Part shown: piece after piece, positions 38,465 through 47,413 of the stretch
Layout: each line of letters starts with the position of its first letter
How positions within the stretch are numbered: the stretch's first letter is position 1
Source of the DNA: Shewanella hanedai
Lineage (GTDB): Bacteria > Pseudomonadota > Gammaproteobacteria > Enterobacterales > Shewanellaceae
DNA: 64,000 nucleotides
Assembly (NCBI RefSeq): GCF_007197645.1
Contig: NZ_VKGK01000014.1
Location: 62,001 to 126,000, forward strand
Reading direction: 5' to 3'
Made by a program: the position numbers and the translations under genes
Notes under the pieces: model-generated
Seen by the model: the letters and a program-made list of their open reading frames with translations, nothing else
Told to the model about the DNA's origin: nothing
Database searches by the model: none

Positions 38465-39309
38465 TCGAGACCTCCTTGTGGTAAATAGGCCACAGCCCTC
38501 ACCCAACCCGCGCTGCCATTTTTCACCTTAATCGGGAAGCAAGTGAGCCAAAAGCCGTGAGCTGGCAGCCATGAAAGGTGAGTTAGCTTCTCCATGGCGC
38601 AAAACTCATGATCCCGACCCACATAGTGAGCCCCCCAGACCGTGTCTTTCCCTAGGTTTAACATGTTGCGGTTCATCACATGGAATGGCGGGTCGATACT
38701 CCACGCATCGGTGCCAAACAGCCTTACTCCTCTGTCTTTGACTAAATAACGCACCAACTCGGGTGATAATCCTCGGCCATGCTCGTTATAGTCAGACACG
38801 CCATAAAAGGCCTCGGCGCCAGTGTGAAACAACACGATATCGCCAGCTTGAATGCGGTAGCCTTTCTCAAGTTCAAACTGCATCACCTCCTCAATACGGA
38901 TCAGTTCGTCAGTATCTTGCTGCACTGAAATGCACACCCCGCGGCCACAAAACCAATCCAGTGGCATCTCATCAATAGTGCGACTGGGTTGACCAGCGCA
39001 CTTAGGAGCATAATGAAACGGCGAATCAATATGAGTACTTGAATGGGTAATCGCTGATACCCGTTCACTGGCCCAGCCCAACTCTCCTTGTAACTCAGAC
39101 CTTTGAGTTCCGACTAGCTCTGCAAGGTGATCTCCTCCACAGCAATGGTTCATCGGCTCTAGTTCGACAGGCACTGCCTCGGAAATGTGCGGCCCAAGCG
39201 CCACACTCAAATCAAGCAGAGTCACATTTAATGACGTCCCAAACAGCTCGCTAGGCAACGTAGTTGTAGCCAAATCTGTCTGTTGGTTGTTTACGGCGAC
39301 GATACTCAT
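38461..39309 (-). CDS. PF04199-type cyclase (kynurenine formamidase fold)
   Basis: The 282-residue product has the metal-binding signature HSSTHIDSPFHY (HxxTHxDxPxH) with further ligands likely in the HEFCAMEKLTHL region. The family includes kynurenine formamidase and hydrolase-like enzymes that also occur in aromatic polyketide clusters, where they act as cyclases. In this setting a ring-closing or product-release role is the likelier reading. It is coupled to the cytochrome gene downstream and to the propeller gene upstream through 4-bp overlaps. Confidence 0.85.
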   Translation of the reverse strand: MSIVAVNNQQTDLATTTLPSELFGTSLNVTLLDLSVALGPHISEAVPVELEPMNHCCGGDHLAELVGTQRSELQGELGWASERVSAITHSSTHIDSPFHYAPKCAGQPSRTIDEMPLDWFCGRGVCISVQQDTDELIRIEEVMQFELEKGYRIQAGDIVLFHTGAEAFYGVSDYNEHGRGLSPELVRYLVKDRGVRLFGTDAWSIDPPFHVMNRNMLNLGKDTVWGAHYVGRDHEFCAMEKLTHLSWLPAHGFWLTCFPIKVKNGSAGWVRAVAYLPQGGLE

Positions 39310-41174
39310 AACACCACCCGTATTTTACCTTTGACGCCGGGGGTCTTTTTGTCCTCAAACTCAAACACACCGACTTGATTAAATACTTGGGAGAAGCTCT
39401 CTCCAGCGCGCAAGATGGGTGACTGCGTCCCCAATGGAATAATGGCTATTTGATGTAACAGATGGGAAATTTCATGGCCACTGGTTTTACCGTCATACAT
39501 CCACGTCACAGTGCCACCTTTTTTAATGGTGATATCTGTTTTAGAAAACAGGGCTTTAGTGTCGCTGATGATCACCTGCTGCTTTTGCTGATTATTGGCT
39601 TTGAACCAAACAATCGCAGCCTTAAGTGCTTTGGTTTCACTACCAAATGAGGCTTGGTTTTGAGACAAGGTATATTCTAAATCTTTGAGCCAGTTTTTAT
39701 TGCGACTGGATTTAGCCAACATCTCAAGTTGATCTTTACCCGCCTGATTGACTCCTTTATCCAGCTCAATCGCCTCTACCATGGCAACAATCGCTAATTT
39801 GCCTGGTTGATAATCAAAACGCCTTACAAGACGACTTTTGGCGCCGCTGCCGTCGGTAACTTCCACCGTAAGATGATGCTTACCAGGCAAGGTATTGAGC
39901 AAGCTCAAACGCCCCTGATTAAGACTGACTTTCTTACCATCAAGGGTCAGTGTCATCTCGCTTATTCCGGCAACTCTATCCAACGCTTGTATGGTGACCA
40001 ATGGATCTGGCATGGTGACTTTGCGACCAGGTGAGAACAGTTTTAGTTCAGGCGCTGACATATCAAGCACCCCTAATTGCCCAGTAAACTGTTGAGAAAA
40101 CCAGAAGTTACCTCTACTGTCCAACGCCAAACCGAAGGGGCGAGATGTTTTTGCCAACGGCGGTTTGCCAGGGAAAGTATCTGCACTGCCCACCGGTATT
40201 GGGTAAACAGTGAAATGCTTGTCTGCAGCTTGATAACGCAAGATCTGATTTCCATCGAGCGCCATGGTCCATATATCACCATTTTCGCCCGCTATAATCC
40301 CAGCAGGACGGGCTGCACCAGCAGGTACATCAACCAAATCAATCACGCTTGATCCCGGCGCAATATGACCTAACTTACCTTCCAGTTTGGCAAACCAAAC
40401 GCCACCATCAGGGGCAATGGTTAACCCTGCAGGGCCATTAATCATGCCAGAACTCTGGGTACCCATTTTGAACTCTTGCACTTCGCCAGTGTTAGGGTCT
40501 AAGCGGCCAATACCATCGGCGTAAGCCTGAGTAAACCACACGGCACCGTTACTTTGGTCTATCGCCATGCCAGCGGGGCCAGAATGCTTAGTGGGCAATT
40601 CAAAATTCTTCACTTTGCCACTACTAGGATCCAATCGTCCTATTTTTCCACCCGCACGTTGGGTAAACCAAACCTGCTTTTTCGGGCCAATGGCGATATT
40701 AAATGGCCAGCTATTTTCGCCGGGGATCTCATACTCTCGAATTTGAGTCGTCGCGGTATTAAAGCGAATAATCTTATTGTCGTAGCTGGCCGCTATCCAG
40801 ATCTCACCGGGATAACCATTTTCGATGCTACCTGCAATCAGACCCACTGGGCGTTTATCTTTACCTATGTTGTAAAGTGTCACCTCGCCATTGGCCATTT
40901 TGGCAAGTTGGCCTGAACGGGCCAGTGCGACCCAAACATTGTCACTGCTATCTATGGCTACAATGGCAGGCCCACTTCTGGGGCTAGCCAACGCAAACTC
41001 TTTTATATAACCCGTTTCAACTTTATGAGTTGCTTTGATTATATTGATTTTTTCTTTTCCCTCAGCCAAATTCGTACTGGCAGAGATGCCGACAAACAGC
41101 AATAGAATCATTATGGGGATGTAGAGTTCCAAAATAAATCTAGTGGTTAATATTCCATCATTATGTTTAGTCAT
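39306..41174 (-). CDS. Vgb-like beta-propeller with degenerate C-terminal cupredoxin
   Basis: A 622-residue envelope protein. An N-terminal membrane helix (about 13-35) is followed by a Vgb-type propeller (about 50-345) with repeats such as VWFTQRAGGKIGRLDP and GSVDGRVWFAKLEGK-like strands. Then come an Ig-like segment (about 350-430), a linker and a cupredoxin fold (about 525-622). In this fold the Cys, His and Met ligands are replaced (FEFEDKKTPGVKG where the other cupredoxin has CHRHFFM), so it probably cannot bind type 1 copper. It is part of the polyketide-like operon. Confidence 0.82.
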   Translation of the reverse strand: MTKHNDGILTTRFILELYIPIMILLLFVGISASTNLAEGKEKINIIKATHKVETGYIKEFALASPRSGPAIVAIDSSDNVWVALARSGQLAKMANGEVTLYNIGKDKRPVGLIAGSIENGYPGEIWIAASYDNKIIRFNTATTQIREYEIPGENSWPFNIAIGPKKQVWFTQRAGGKIGRLDPSSGKVKNFELPTKHSGPAGMAIDQSNGAVWFTQAYADGIGRLDPNTGEVQEFKMGTQSSGMINGPAGLTIAPDGGVWFAKLEGKLGHIAPGSSVIDLVDVPAGAARPAGIIAGENGDIWTMALDGNQILRYQAADKHFTVYPIPVGSADTFPGKPPLAKTSRPFGLALDSRGNFWFSQQFTGQLGVLDMSAPELKLFSPGRKVTMPDPLVTIQALDRVAGISEMTLTLDGKKVSLNQGRLSLLNTLPGKHHLTVEVTDGSGAKSRLVRRFDYQPGKLAIVAMVEAIELDKGVNQAGKDQLEMLAKSSRNKNWLKDLEYTLSQNQASFGSETKALKAAIVWFKANNQQKQQVIISDTKALFSKTDITIKKGGTVTWMYDGKTSGHEISHLLHQIAIIPLGTQSPILRAGESFSQVFNQVGVFEFEDKKTPGVKGKIRVVL

Positions 41175-41177
41175 TAT

Positions 41178-42224
41178 CTACCTCGACAATTCGTTTTTCA
41201 TCCAATCACACACCTGGGGCAACCAATTTTTGATAATTGATGTGCCAACATGCTCGGCGGCATACCATTGTGTTTCAACCCGATCACCGCCCCAATTAAT
41301 GTAGGCATCGATATGGGAACGATTAAATAAGGTGTCTTCCGTCATTCCAATAATTTTCAGCTTGCCGCTCATTACCGGTAATTTATGTATATCCAGAGGT
41401 TCAACAAATCGATCGATGTCTTTCTCCTCTGGGATATTAAATGTCCACATAAACATTCGCCGTATGCGCTCTTGGGAAAGTTCTTTATGGGTTATCCAGG
41501 CTGGCGGAGAAACCGCAACACCTGCTTGAAATGCTGGACTTGCAGACAGCAATTGGGCGACCAGCAAGCCCCCAAAGCTGACACCAAAGACACCAAGTTT
41601 GACGTCATGTCCAACCAAGTCATTGATAATCCACTCAGCGATATCAACGGCATAGGCCTGCACATCAATGTGTGGTTTACGTGGTGAGGTCGCATTGGCT
41701 GCTGGAATATCCAAGCTCAGCACTGCGATGCCCCGTTCTAAAAATTTTGCGCCAAAGGCATGCATTTCAACTTCACAAATTGAATCCAAGCCATTGACCA
41801 ATACCACCACTGATTTATATTCCTCGTCAGGGATACGGAAATATCCATCTATGGTGCGGCCTCTTACTTGCAAGGTTACACTGGTTATTTTCTCATCGAA
41901 GCGAATATAATTTTGATACGCTACTGTCGCTAGTTTTCTCAGTTTCTCAATCTTTCTTAAGGATTGAGTGGTGGTGTTTAAATGAATATCAAACGATGCG
42001 ATATGGTAAGCACAACTTACCCATTTCCACATATATCCATATCTTTCTTGTTGTAGTTCATCCTCTTCAATTGAATTAGCCATTGCCTTTAGTTGACTGG
42101 CTGTTTGTAAAAAGACTTCAGACCATGGGACGTCATTGCGAATTTTATTATCAGCGATACGGATCTCCTCCAAAGGCAGATCTGTAAAGCCGACTCTCGT
42201 CATTAAAAAATCATGCATATCCAT
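41178..42224 (-). CDS. Alpha/beta hydrolase (FrsA/Ayg1-like)
   Basis: The 348-residue product has an N-terminal helical cap (about 1-110), VVVLVNGLDS as the oxyanion segment and nucleophile motif GVSFGG near residue 215, followed by a late Asp/His region (GMTEDTLF, AEHVGTS). Cap and core layout resemble the FrsA/DUF1100 hydrolases and the fungal Ayg1 type, which shortens a polyketide chain. A thioesterase or C-C hydrolase role on the polyketide is likely but not shown. It sits between two propeller genes; a 3-bp gap separates it from the next. Confidence 0.8.
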   Translation of the reverse strand: MDMHDFLMTRVGFTDLPLEEIRIADNKIRNDVPWSEVFLQTASQLKAMANSIEEDELQQERYGYMWKWVSCAYHIASFDIHLNTTTQSLRKIEKLRKLATVAYQNYIRFDEKITSVTLQVRGRTIDGYFRIPDEEYKSVVVLVNGLDSICEVEMHAFGAKFLERGIAVLSLDIPAANATSPRKPHIDVQAYAVDIAEWIINDLVGHDVKLGVFGVSFGGLLVAQLLSASPAFQAGVAVSPPAWITHKELSQERIRRMFMWTFNIPEEKDIDRFVEPLDIHKLPVMSGKLKIIGMTEDTLFNRSHIDAYINWGGDRVETQWYAAEHVGTSIIKNWLPQVCDWMKNELSR

Positions 42225-42271
42225 ATTAAAATTCCTACAATCAGCCAGTATTATTGAACCTATCTTCGGAT

Positions 42272-44392
42272 TCAGTTGTTAACTAAAGACACGCCCTCAA
42301 TGCAAAGACGATCGACCTTGTTACCGAACTGCTCGGTGATCCAAAAACACTTGTCTTTGTCCCAATCCAATCCACCGACCCAGACATTTTTGTCGGGCAC
42401 AGGATAGTTACGGATAACTTGTTTCTTAGTCAGGTCGAAACGCATCACTGAATTACCAAAGACGGTGGAAACCCAAAGTGCATCGTTAGGTTGGTCAAAC
42501 ACCAATTTGAAAGGTGCTGTATTACTTGGAAGCTTGTATTCGCTGATCTCTTTGGTTTTAGTGTCGATATAACCGAGACGGTCAGCACGCATTTGAGCGA
42601 ACCAAAGGTTACCTTTGTCGTCTTCCTCTAACGACAGTGGCCATGCACCTTTTGTTGGGATCTCCCAGCGATGAGCTTGCCATTTCTTCTGATCAACCCA
42701 ACCAATGTGGTTACCCAGTTTTTCGGCAAACCAAAGTTCATTATTTTTAGTCACCAATACGGTACGCGGCGCTTCATCTCCCTCAGGCAGTGCCAAGGTC
42801 TTCCACTTCCCTTCAGGTGTCATTCGCGCCAGTAAACCCGCATCGCTCAATGCAACCCAAACGTTATGGTTGTAGTCAACGGTGATCCCAACCGGCAAGC
42901 TGTCTTCGACTGGAATATCGTATTCAGTGATCTTGAAATCACGAATTCGGGCTATCTTATTGGCAGCTCTCAAGGTGACCCACACATCATTGTTTTTAGG
43001 GTCAAAACCCATCGACGTAGGACCACTTTCAGGGGTCGGTGTTGGTAACTCACCAATTTTTCCATCTTTCACATAACCAATGGCACTGCCTGGTGGTCCT
43101 GGTGGAAATCCTGGGCCAACAAATCCGCCGCCCATCTCTGTAAACCAAACGGTATTCTGTTTATCAACACCGATGATGCCAGGAGTGGATTGTTCAGTGG
43201 GTACCTCAAATGACTTATAGCTGAACTTGTCATTGTGCTTATCGACATCAGTGCCGCCCGAGGCGAGATCTCCTCCACCGATATAGGCAAGATCAGTACG
43301 AATAATTACGCTGACTTTGTTCGTGGACTGCTCGGTAAACCACACATTGCCTTTTGAGTCGAGCATGACTGCTGCAGGATGTGAGTTTTCACTTGGGATA
43401 GGATAATGATCAAAGGTTCCGGTGCTAGGCTCAAAGCGTCCAATGCGGTTAGCAAATAACTGAGTAAACCAAATATCACCTCGGTCATCTGCTGCCATAA
43501 TAAAAGGCCCAGCGTGTCTGTCTTCGAGGGTGTATTCCTGAATTGCACCATTAGGTAAAATTTTACCTATTTTGCCGCCATTTCGTTCAGAGAACCAAAC
43601 AACACCATCTTTATCGACCACGACATTACAAGGTCTCGCATCAGGAGTTGGCAACACAAATTGATCGAACTTTTCAGTGCTAGGATTAAACTTACCAATG
43701 ATATTCACGTCACGCTCTGCAACCCACACGTTATCATCGTGGTCTACCGCGATCCCTGTTGACATCGTTTTGGTTGCTGGCAGTGGAAACTCAGCCATTT
43801 TGCCGCTATCGGCATAGATCACACCGATTTTGTCACCCTTAGTTTCGGTGAACCAGATGTTATCTTTCGAATCAATCGCGATTCCCGTTGGCCAAGCATT
43901 GGGAGTCGGAATGTTGTAACTAACCACCTCACCATTACGTCCCATCTTGGTGATTCGGTTTGCCAAACGTTCGGTGATCCACAAATCCCCTTTGGAATCG
44001 AATACGATGCCCATTGGGCTGGTTTCTTTACCCTCTAGTTTCCATTCTGAAATACGTCCATTTCCATCCAGTCGCCCCACTTTACTGATTGCTGGAACAT
44101 CAATGAAGTTCTTCGCAAATCGACCACCACTTTCACTGAACCAGATATAATCGTCTTTATCGATGGCCAGAATATGTGGCACAGCATTTTTAGTCGGCAC
44201 ATCATATTGCGCCACAGTAAAATCGACTCCCTTAGTGGTTTTCATTTGATGCATCATCACGCTGGATTGAGTGACGCTAGTCGGCTCTTTAAATTCAGCG
44301 GCATTTAAATAGCAGGCATTCACGCCCAACATTAATATAAACCCGGCTTTAATTACATCAGCATGCCATTTCCACTTTTCATTTATTTCCAT
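42272..44392 (-). CDS. Vgb-like double beta-propeller, exported
   Basis: A 706-residue product with a signal peptide (ending YLNAA) and two consecutive Vgb-type propellers of about 300 residues (about 50-370 and 390-700). Each is built from repeats with the pattern WFTE..GNKIG, such as IWFTETKGDKIGVI and VWFTEQSTNKVSVI. Streptogramin lyase Vgb is a single propeller; two in tandem without other domains is unusual. Start chosen at an ATG with GGAGG 9 bp upstream. It is 40 bp from the aromatase gene. Confidence 0.85.
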   Translation of the reverse strand: MEINEKWKWHADVIKAGFILMLGVNACYLNAAEFKEPTSVTQSSVMMHQMKTTKGVDFTVAQYDVPTKNAVPHILAIDKDDYIWFSESGGRFAKNFIDVPAISKVGRLDGNGRISEWKLEGKETSPMGIVFDSKGDLWITERLANRITKMGRNGEVVSYNIPTPNAWPTGIAIDSKDNIWFTETKGDKIGVIYADSGKMAEFPLPATKTMSTGIAVDHDDNVWVAERDVNIIGKFNPSTEKFDQFVLPTPDARPCNVVVDKDGVVWFSERNGGKIGKILPNGAIQEYTLEDRHAGPFIMAADDRGDIWFTQLFANRIGRFEPSTGTFDHYPIPSENSHPAAVMLDSKGNVWFTEQSTNKVSVIIRTDLAYIGGGDLASGGTDVDKHNDKFSYKSFEVPTEQSTPGIIGVDKQNTVWFTEMGGGFVGPGFPPGPPGSAIGYVKDGKIGELPTPTPESGPTSMGFDPKNNDVWVTLRAANKIARIRDFKITEYDIPVEDSLPVGITVDYNHNVWVALSDAGLLARMTPEGKWKTLALPEGDEAPRTVLVTKNNELWFAEKLGNHIGWVDQKKWQAHRWEIPTKGAWPLSLEEDDKGNLWFAQMRADRLGYIDTKTKEISEYKLPSNTAPFKLVFDQPNDALWVSTVFGNSVMRFDLTKKQVIRNYPVPDKNVWVGGLDWDKDKCFWITEQFGNKVDRLCIEGVSLVNN

Positions 44393-44431
44393 TAGATAAA
44401 ACCTCCATCAATTTTTGGAAAGTATCATTAA

Positions 44432-44917
44432 TTACACAGGTAAGTTGTATTCCAGTAAATCTTTAAGGGCCAACATTGTTTGTCTGCTATTCGCACATAA
44501 AAGCCGAGCAATATGACCATTCACATCTTCCACTTTTTCAATTCCCTCCATTTCTTTAATAACTGCAATTGCTTTATCTTCGATTGATTCAAAATAATGT
44601 CGACTTTCAACTACTGTCCCTCCATCTGAATCATTTTTAAACTTCCAATAGCCAAAATGAATTTTTAAAAATGGTGGTGGATTAGATTGAAAATAATAAA
44701 TAACATCTTCCATTTTTGAACGTACTGATTTAAATGTTGCGAGATTACCTTTTGTCATTACGTGCATGATTAAATGTTGAACATCGAACTCTTCATAAAT
44801 AACATCGACTTTCTCTACATGCTTGGCTACCTCAGGCCAATTCTCTAACCGCCAATATGCATTAAACACGACTTCTTTATTTACCAAATAATGAACTTGG
44901 GTTTCTACTGTATTCAT
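44432..44917 (-). CDS. SRPBCC polyketide aromatase/cyclase
   Basis: A product of 161 residues with the single START/SRPBCC fold of TcmN/WhiE-type aromatases: NEVVFNAYWRLENWPEVAKHVEKV-like first part, a long strand around IHFGYWKF and a C-terminal helix (ALKDLLEY). Such proteins fold nascent poly-beta-ketone chains and aromatise the first ring. The ATG at 44917 overlaps the upstream propeller stop (ATGA) and follows GAGGGT, so translational coupling is clear. Confidence 0.82.
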   Translation of the reverse strand: MNTVETQVHYLVNKEVVFNAYWRLENWPEVAKHVEKVDVIYEEFDVQHLIMHVMTKGNLATFKSVRSKMEDVIYYFQSNPPPFLKIHFGYWKFKNDSDGGTVVESRHYFESIEDKAIAVIKEMEGIEKVEDVNGHIARLLCANSRQTMLALKDLLEYNLPV

Positions 44918-45915
44918 ATACCCTCTATATCTATTTGTGAAATACGATTTGCCCCCTGTTGGGTAAACCAAATATTGCCATCTTGAGCAAAAGTAATTCC
45001 CATCGGCTTGGCTCCCCTCACTGGCATCTCTACAACATCAAATTGCTCAGTATTTTGATCGAATACCGCCACCTGATTACCGCCAACATCGCCCATACCA
45101 CCACCATCGGAAACCCAAATACGCTCTTGGTTATCCAGCGCCAATTTAACCGGCTGGCTTTTATCTCCCGGCAGTTTGAACTCTTTCCATTGACCTGAGT
45201 CCGGCGTAAATTTAGCAATAGAACCTGCGCCTCCTTGCGCCACCCAAACATTGCCCTTATGCAGCATTAAGCCAATGGGTTGAGCCGTTGGTGTCGGCGT
45301 GAGGAACACGTCATAAGCCATCGTGCCTAGGTCCAATTTGGCGAGATAACTACGCTCATCATTCGCGCAACTGATCCACAGAGCATCCCTTTGAGCGTCA
45401 TATATCGCTTGCATCGGATTACTATCCTGCCTGGGGAGTGGATAGCCTTTAAAGCTAGCCGTCTCAGGATTAAATAGGCTAATTTGATTGGCACCCAACT
45501 GGGTCATCCATAATCTATTTTTACCATCCAATACCAAACTGCTTGGTAACGCTGACTCCTCTGCCAATGGATATTCAATCACCTCTCCGGAATCTGGATT
45601 TATTTTAGCCAGACTATTTCCCCGAAACAGTGCAGCCCAAAGAGTGCCGTCTTCCTCCACCGCTAAGCCAACAGGCATACTTGACGGTGTGGATAATTCA
45701 TATTCACGGAACTCTTTATTGTGAATATTGACAGCCCCTATTTTATTACCCAACATTTCCGTGAACCAAAGCCAACCCGCCTTATCCTCCAAAAGGTTAT
45801 TTCCTGGCCAAGAGCCAGGTGTCGGCACTTTATAATCACTTACATTAAATTCAATCTTATTAATATCAGAGCTATTAACATCTAAATTATTAACGTCAGA
45901 GTTATTTACACCCAA
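44914..45915 (-). CDS. Vgb-like beta-propeller without signal peptide; possible -1 fusion to upstream gene
   Basis: A 333-residue single propeller with repeats WFTEMLGNKIGAV and IWFTQQGANRISQI. It has no signal peptide and only a TTG start at 45915 with no good ribosome-binding site. The frame stays open upstream to 45951, into the nine-A run that ends the preceding gene, and the 10-residue repeat (SDINKLGVNN etc.) of its N-terminus begins before the TTG. A -1 slip in the A run would join it to the exported upstream protein to give a cupredoxin plus two propellers of about 830 residues. Stop overlaps the aromatase start. Confidence 0.75.
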   Translation of the reverse strand: MGVNNSDVNNLDVNSSDINKIEFNVSDYKVPTPGSWPGNNLLEDKAGWLWFTEMLGNKIGAVNIHNKEFREYELSTPSSMPVGLAVEEDGTLWAALFRGNSLAKINPDSGEVIEYPLAEESALPSSLVLDGKNRLWMTQLGANQISLFNPETASFKGYPLPRQDSNPMQAIYDAQRDALWISCANDERSYLAKLDLGTMAYDVFLTPTPTAQPIGLMLHKGNVWVAQGGAGSIAKFTPDSGQWKEFKLPGDKSQPVKLALDNQERIWVSDGGGMGDVGGNQVAVFDQNTEQFDVVEMPVRGAKPMGITFAQDGNIWFTQQGANRISQIDIEGI

Positions 45916-45930
45916 TTTGTTAATATCACT
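45841..45930 (-). repeat. Three 30-bp in-frame repeats (linker)
   Basis: Three diverged 30-bp units encode SDINKLGVNN, SDVNNLDVNS and SDINKIEFNV. The first unit starts upstream of the only plausible start codon (TTG 45915), which suggests that translation comes from the preceding gene. Confidence 0.7.
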
Positions 45931-45938
45931 TTTATAAA

Positions 45939-47363
45939 CTATTTTTTTTTAGTATCTCCATTTAAATTTTTAGTTAACAAAGTTGAGTTATCATTATTTG
46001 ATAATTTACTGAGTGCTTCTTTAGCAATTAATTCATCTGCTAACTTTGGATCGAAACGGCCAATTTTATTCCCCATTTGTTCGGTGAACCAAACAATGCC
46101 ATTTCTATCGACCGTTATACCGCCTGGTCGTGAATCAACTGTGGGTATTTTATATTCAGTGATCTTGCCGGTTTTGGTTTCCATTTTGCCAATTGAATTA
46201 CCATATACTTGCGTAAACCAAAGGTTATCATCAGCGTCAGGATATACTTTAAACGGTGCAGTGAATGGTGTAGGAATACTATATTCAACAATTTTATCAC
46301 CCACGACTTTGGCAACTTTATTACCGACCATCTCTACAAAATAAACGGTACCATCTGAGGTTTCAGCAATACCTGCAGGACGTGCAAGCTTAGTTGGAAT
46401 ATGTAAACGGACAAACTCTTCAGTTTTAGTATCGTAATAGCCAATTTCATTGGCTACACGAGCTGTGTACCAAATGCGCTGCTGGGAGTCGACAAAAATG
46501 GTTCTAGGTTCAGAATCTTCATCAGGCAGTTCAATCTCCTTAATCTTCCCCTCTTTATCGATGTAGCCGATTTTGTTTCCGTAACGCTCTGCAAACCAGA
46601 TATTGCCTTTCTTATCAATATCGACACCAAGAGCATACCCACCTTTTGTGGGGATCTGATGTTCCACCATATTGCCTTGCGGATCTAACACACCAATACG
46701 ATTGGTAAATCGTTCTGTGAAATAGATATTGCCATCATCATCCATCACCAACGAATCCACGCCAATTTTTTCATCCCCATCTTTCGATGTTGGCGTCGCA
46801 TACTCAACAAACTGACCATCAGGGCTCAATCGACCCAGTTTGTTCTGTGACGGAATATCTTCAAATCCATAGAAGTCACCTCCGCCTTCAGTGAACCAGA
46901 TGTTGTCATCCACTTTACTGGCAATGATCATTCTGGGGACGCTGTTCATCGTCGGCACCACATATTCTGTAAATGCAGGCTGATAAGCGTAATCCGGCTC
47001 ACTCGCTACACCGCCGTCTTCATTCCGTACGGTGATTTTTCCCCGCATAAAGAAATGACGGTGACAGATGTAGTCGTAAACTCCGGCTTTGGTGAATTCA
47101 TAACTCCATTCATTACCGACGTTTACATCTTCAGAAAACAGCGTGATCTCTCGATCCATGACAATGTGGTACATATCTGGGCCTGCATTTCGCCAAGTAA
47201 CCGTATCTCCGATCTTTATATCTAAACTTGTATTGTCAAAATAGGGCGGCGCGTCTGTCATATTGATCACATGGGTTTTCGCCGCATAAACATTGAGTGC
47301 AAGCATGCTGCACGTTAATACCAGACTTGCGCTGAGTAGGCGCTTTTTAATCGATAAATTCAC
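45939..47363 (-). CDS. Exported cupredoxin plus Vgb-like beta-propeller
   Basis: The product of about 474 residues has a signal peptide (ending NVYA), a plastocyanin-like cupredoxin (about 30-115) with copper ligands His in DMYHIV and Cys, His, Met in YDYICHRHFFMRG, then a Vgb-type propeller (about 125-445) with motifs WFTEGGGDFYG, WFAERYGNKIGYID and WFTEQMGNKIGRFD. The tail is Asn/Ser/Lys-rich and stops after GDTKKK inside the A9 run. The GTG at 47363 has AAAGGA 8 bp upstream and gives a clean signal peptide. Confidence 0.83.
   Translation of the reverse strand: MNLSIKKRLLSASLVLTCSMLALNVYAAKTHVINMTDAPPYFDNTSLDIKIGDTVTWRNAGPDMYHIVMDREITLFSEDVNVGNEWSYEFTKAGVYDYICHRHFFMRGKITVRNEDGGVASEPDYAYQPAFTEYVVPTMNSVPRMIIASKVDDNIWFTEGGGDFYGFEDIPSQNKLGRLSPDGQFVEYATPTSKDGDEKIGVDSLVMDDDGNIYFTERFTNRIGVLDPQGNMVEHQIPTKGGYALGVDIDKKGNIWFAERYGNKIGYIDKEGKIKEIELPDEDSEPRTIFVDSQQRIWYTARVANEIGYYDTKTEEFVRLHIPTKLARPAGIAETSDGTVYFVEMVGNKVAKVVGDKIVEYSIPTPFTAPFKVYPDADDNLWFTQVYGNSIGKMETKTGKITEYKIPTVDSRPGGITVDRNGIVWFTEQMGNKIGRFDPKLADELIAKEALSKLSNNDNSTLLTKNLNGDTKKK
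45942..45950 (-). promoter_or_regulatory. A9 slippery run at the end of the cupredoxin-propeller gene
   Basis: Nine A read AAA AAA AAA TAG in the upstream frame. A -1 shift changes this to AAA AAA AAA ATA GTT TAT AAA and enters the downstream propeller frame. Such runs are known sites of transcriptional slippage or ribosomal frameshifting. Confidence 0.55.
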
Positions 47364-47413
47364 TTTGATTATCCTTTCGTTAATGAAGTACACGCACTCC
47401 CTGCAAGCTTTCG

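Noticed and set aside
45841..45930. Repeats as a CRISPR array
   Set aside because: Units are contiguous, coding and lack unique spacers.
42272..47363. Propeller genes as antibiotic (streptogramin) resistance genes
   Set aside because: Context is a biosynthetic operon, proteins are exported and multi-domain; simple Vgb lyases are single cytoplasmic propellers. Resistance remains possible but unsupported.
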